Assembly: GCA_021797365.1 (NCBI GenBank)
Contig: JAJZZU010000126.1
Span: forward strand, 1 to 7,244
DNA length: 7,244 nt
Source: Pseudomonadota bacterium
Lineage (GTDB): Bacteria > Pseudomonadota > Gammaproteobacteria > Acidiferrobacterales > Acidiferrobacteraceae
Reading direction: 5' to 3'
The position numbers and the translations under genes were made by a program. The notes under the pieces were generated by a model. It saw only the letters and a program-made list of their open reading frames with translations, was not told where the DNA came from and made no database searches. Positions 5,588 through 7,244 of the stretch are shown here, piece after piece (position 1 is the stretch's first letter; each line of letters starts with the position of its first letter).

Positions 5588-6403
5588 TCAAGCCCTGCGA
5601 CTCTCGCAGGGTACTGAAAAAAAGACGGAGTCTTCGAGCCGCAAGGCGGTCAGCGTCCCGCCCCACAGACACCCGCTATCAAGACAAATGACGTTTCCGA
5701 AGGTGCGACGACCCAGGCTCGACCAATGACCGAACAGGATGCGTGTCCCCCGGCTGCGCCGCCCTGGCACATCGAACCACGGCACAAGGCCCGCGGTCTG
5801 GGTCCCAAGCGGGCCCTTGTCGCGCATGTCGAGCCGTCCCCGCAGGTCGCAATAGCGAATGCGCGTCAACGCGTTGGCGATAAAACGCAGCCGCGCATCG
5901 CCGGTGAGCTCCGGGCTCCACAGGTCGGGCAGGGGGCCATACACGCCTCCTAGTGCCCGACAGAGATCGGGGCCCCGCAGGACCGCCTCGAGTTCGGCGG
6001 CGAGGGTGCGCGCCTCGCGGATATCCCATTGTGCGGGAACACCGGCATGCACCATGGCGACGTCATGATGCTCATCATGATACAGGAGCGGCTGCTTTCT
6101 TAGCCAGTCGAGAAGCTCGACGCGATCGGGGGCCGACAGGATGGCCTCCAGGGTGTCGCCTGCGCCGATGCGGCGGGCCCCGCAGGCCACACCAAGCAGG
6201 TGCAGATCATGATTGCCGAGCACGATGACGGGATCCGTCAGGGTGCGCAGAAACCTGAGGGTTTCGAGCGACTCGGGCCCGCGGTTGACGAGATCGCCCG
6301 TGAGCCACAGGCGGTCCACGCCATCCACGTAGTGGATATGCGCAAGCAGGGTCTGCAAGGATCGCAGACAGCCCTGCAGGTCGCCTATGGCGTAGGTGGC
6401 CAT
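5588..6403 (-). CDS. apaH: Symmetrical bis(5'-nucleosyl)-tetraphosphatase
   Basis: Hydrolyses diadenosine tetraphosphate (Ap4A) to two ADP in the cytoplasm, keeping this alarmone and its role as an RNA 5' cap in check. It has 271 residues against 280 in E. coli. The calcineurin-like metallophosphatase motifs are in order: GDLQGC at 7-12, GDLVNRGPES at 36-45, GNHDLHLL at 63-70, HAGVPAQWD at 119-127 and FGHWSSLG at 224-231. The tail ALRLED after CLWGGTLT is typical of ApaH. The first motif has Gln where E. coli ApaH has His; from memory this is common in pseudomonad-type ApaH. The ATG at 6403 was chosen because MATYAIGDLQG matches the family N-terminus; the frame extends upstream to 6514 but only inside the preceding gene. 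The start overlaps the end of the peptidase gene by 19 bases, implying translational coupling. Confidence 0.95.
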   Translation of the reverse strand: MATYAIGDLQGCLRSLQTLLAHIHYVDGVDRLWLTGDLVNRGPESLETLRFLRTLTDPVIVLGNHDLHLLGVACGARRIGAGDTLEAILSAPDRVELLDWLRKQPLLYHDEHHDVAMVHAGVPAQWDIREARTLAAELEAVLRGPDLCRALGGVYGPLPDLWSPELTGDARLRFIANALTRIRYCDLRGRLDMRDKGPLGTQTAGLVPWFDVPGRRSRGTRILFGHWSSLGRRTFGNVICLDSGCLWGGTLTALRLEDSVFFSVPCESRRA

Positions 6404-7244
6404 CGGATGTCCCGGGCGAAGGCGTCTGTCGCCTCGACGAGTGCGCTTGTGATACCAGGCTCGGCGGCCGAATGGGCCGCCTCCGGCACGACCGTAAGAG
6501 TGCTTCGGGGCCACGCCGCATGCAGCTCCCAGGCATTGCGCATGGGGCAGATCAGGTCATAGCGCCCCTGCACGATGACGCCCGGTATGTGCGCCAGGCG
6601 ATGGGCGTCCGCGAGGATCTGGTTGTCGCGCAGGAAGGCACCGTGCATGAAGTAATGGCATTCGATGCGCGAGAGCGCCATGGCGGTGTGGTTCAATGCA
6701 AAGAAGTCCACGACCTCTTTGCGCGGGCTCAGGTTGGCGGTGCGCCCCTCCCACAACGACCAGGCATGGGCGCAACGGCGGCGCTCATCCTCGTCGGGAC
6801 CGGTGAGCCGCCGATAGTAAGCGCCCACCATGTCGCCCCTGTCGGCCTCCGGAATGGGGGCGATGAAGTCCTGCCAGTAGTCGGGATACACCCAGTTCGC
6901 GCCTTCCTGGTAGAACCAGCGGATCTCCATGGGCCGGCACAGGAAGATGCCGCGCAGGATCAGGCCCAGCACGCGCTCCGGATGGGTTTCGCCGTAGACG
7001 AGTGCGAGCGTCGAGCCCCACGAACCCCCGAACACCAACCACCGCTCTATGTTGAGGTGGGCGCGTATGCGCTCGATGTCGGCGACGAGGTCGGCCGTGG
7101 TATTGCCATCCAGCGCCGCATGCGGCACCGATCGTCCGGCGCCGCGCTGATCGAACAGGACAATGCGGTAGCGCGCGGGATCGAAGAACCGGCGATGGTA
7201 GGGCTCGCAGCCGGCCCCCGGACCGCCGTGCAGGAACACGACCG
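6385..7244 (-). CDS. pip: Proline iminopeptidase, N-terminus outside the window
   Basis: Removes N-terminal proline from peptides; a cytoplasmic serine peptidase of family S33 with the alpha/beta-hydrolase fold. Counting from GTG 7239: HGGPG at 4-8 forms the oxyanion hole, DQRGAGRS is at 30-37, the nucleophile is Ser73 in GGSWGS, the acid is Asp228 in GRYDLICP and the base is His256 in AAHSA. Glu193 in RIECHYFMHGAF corresponds to the Glu that binds the substrate amino group in this family. All are intact. The codon before GTG 7239 is also Val and the frame runs off the edge, matching the family pattern VVFLHGGPG, so about 30 residues are missing and GTG 7239 is not the true start. It is the first visible gene of the minus-strand operon and overlaps apaH by 19 bases. 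Confidence 0.93.
   Translation of the reverse strand, partial: VVFLHGGPGAGCEPYHRRFFDPARYRIVLFDQRGAGRSVPHAALDGNTTADLVADIERIRAHLNIERWLVFGGSWGSTLALVYGETHPERVLGLILRGIFLCRPMEIRWFYQEGANWVYPDYWQDFIAPIPEADRGDMVGAYYRRLTGPDEDERRRCAHAWSLWEGRTANLSPRKEVVDFFALNHTAMALSRIECHYFMHGAFLRDNQILADAHRLAHIPGVIVQGRYDLICPMRNAWELHAAWPRSTLTVVPEAAHSAAEPGITSALVEATDAFARDIRWPPTP

Noticed and set aside
5017..5691. Plus-strand frame of 224 codons opposite apaG
   Set aside because: It is antisense to apaG and the end of apaH, which are certain on the minus strand; it shows no domain.
6404..6514. Upstream extension of apaH to an ATG at 6514
   Set aside because: The extra 37 residues are Arg-rich, lie wholly within the peptidase gene and are absent from known ApaH proteins; MATYAIGDLQG is the natural N-terminus.
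1..7244. CRISPR array, tRNA, rRNA or replication origin
   Set aside because: No regularly spaced repeats, no tRNA cloverleaf, no rRNA-like conserved blocks and no iteron clusters were seen.

Overview
The window looks like chromosome from a GC-rich gammaproteobacterium. The right part holds ApaH and ApaG, encoded next to each other, with ApaG closely resembling the Escherichia coli protein. The left part holds a PAS-PAS-GGDEF diguanylate cyclase. A genus cannot be assigned from the sequence alone. The flanks are GC-rich (about 65% G+C in a sampled line of the GGDEF gene), whereas the middle is clearly poorer (about 43% in a sampled line near 3061-3120). This fits an acquired island between two core segments.

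Layout. (1) Positions 1-1464, plus strand: the possible tail of an upstream gene, overlapping by GTGA the start of a diguanylate cyclase with two PAS sensor domains. (2) 1465-2023: no recognisable gene. It contains a nested hairpin across the cyclase stop codon and a possible three-way-junction fold at 1859-1917. (3) 2024-3015, plus strand: a clear promoter and ribosome binding site followed by an IS1595-family transposase gene ruined by several frameshifts and stops. (4) 3041-4469, plus strand: a compact three-gene module consisting of a 253-residue protein of no known function, a PIN-domain ribonuclease gene that overlaps it by one base and is frameshifted at a GA repeat, and a 44-residue Lys/Pro-rich protein. 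(5) 4470-4994, minus strand: an IS4-family (Tn5-like) transposase remnant that has lost its catalytic middle. (6) 4995-5196: non-coding, with a perfect 10-bp hairpin. (7) 5197-7244, minus strand: a tight operon of proline iminopeptidase (partial at the window edge), apaH and apaG.

How the parts relate. The cyclase makes c-di-GMP and probably responds to a signal through its PAS domains. The pip-apaH-apaG cluster is housekeeping: peptide turnover, hydrolysis of diadenosine tetraphosphate, and a small beta-sandwich protein that commonly accompanies ApaH. The most interesting part is the central module, bracketed by two unrelated dead transposase genes. A PIN nuclease translationally coupled to a larger conserved protein and followed by a tiny basic protein suggests a toxin-antitoxin-like or RNA-targeting defence unit. 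Here the nuclease frame appears to be switched off by one extra GA unit.
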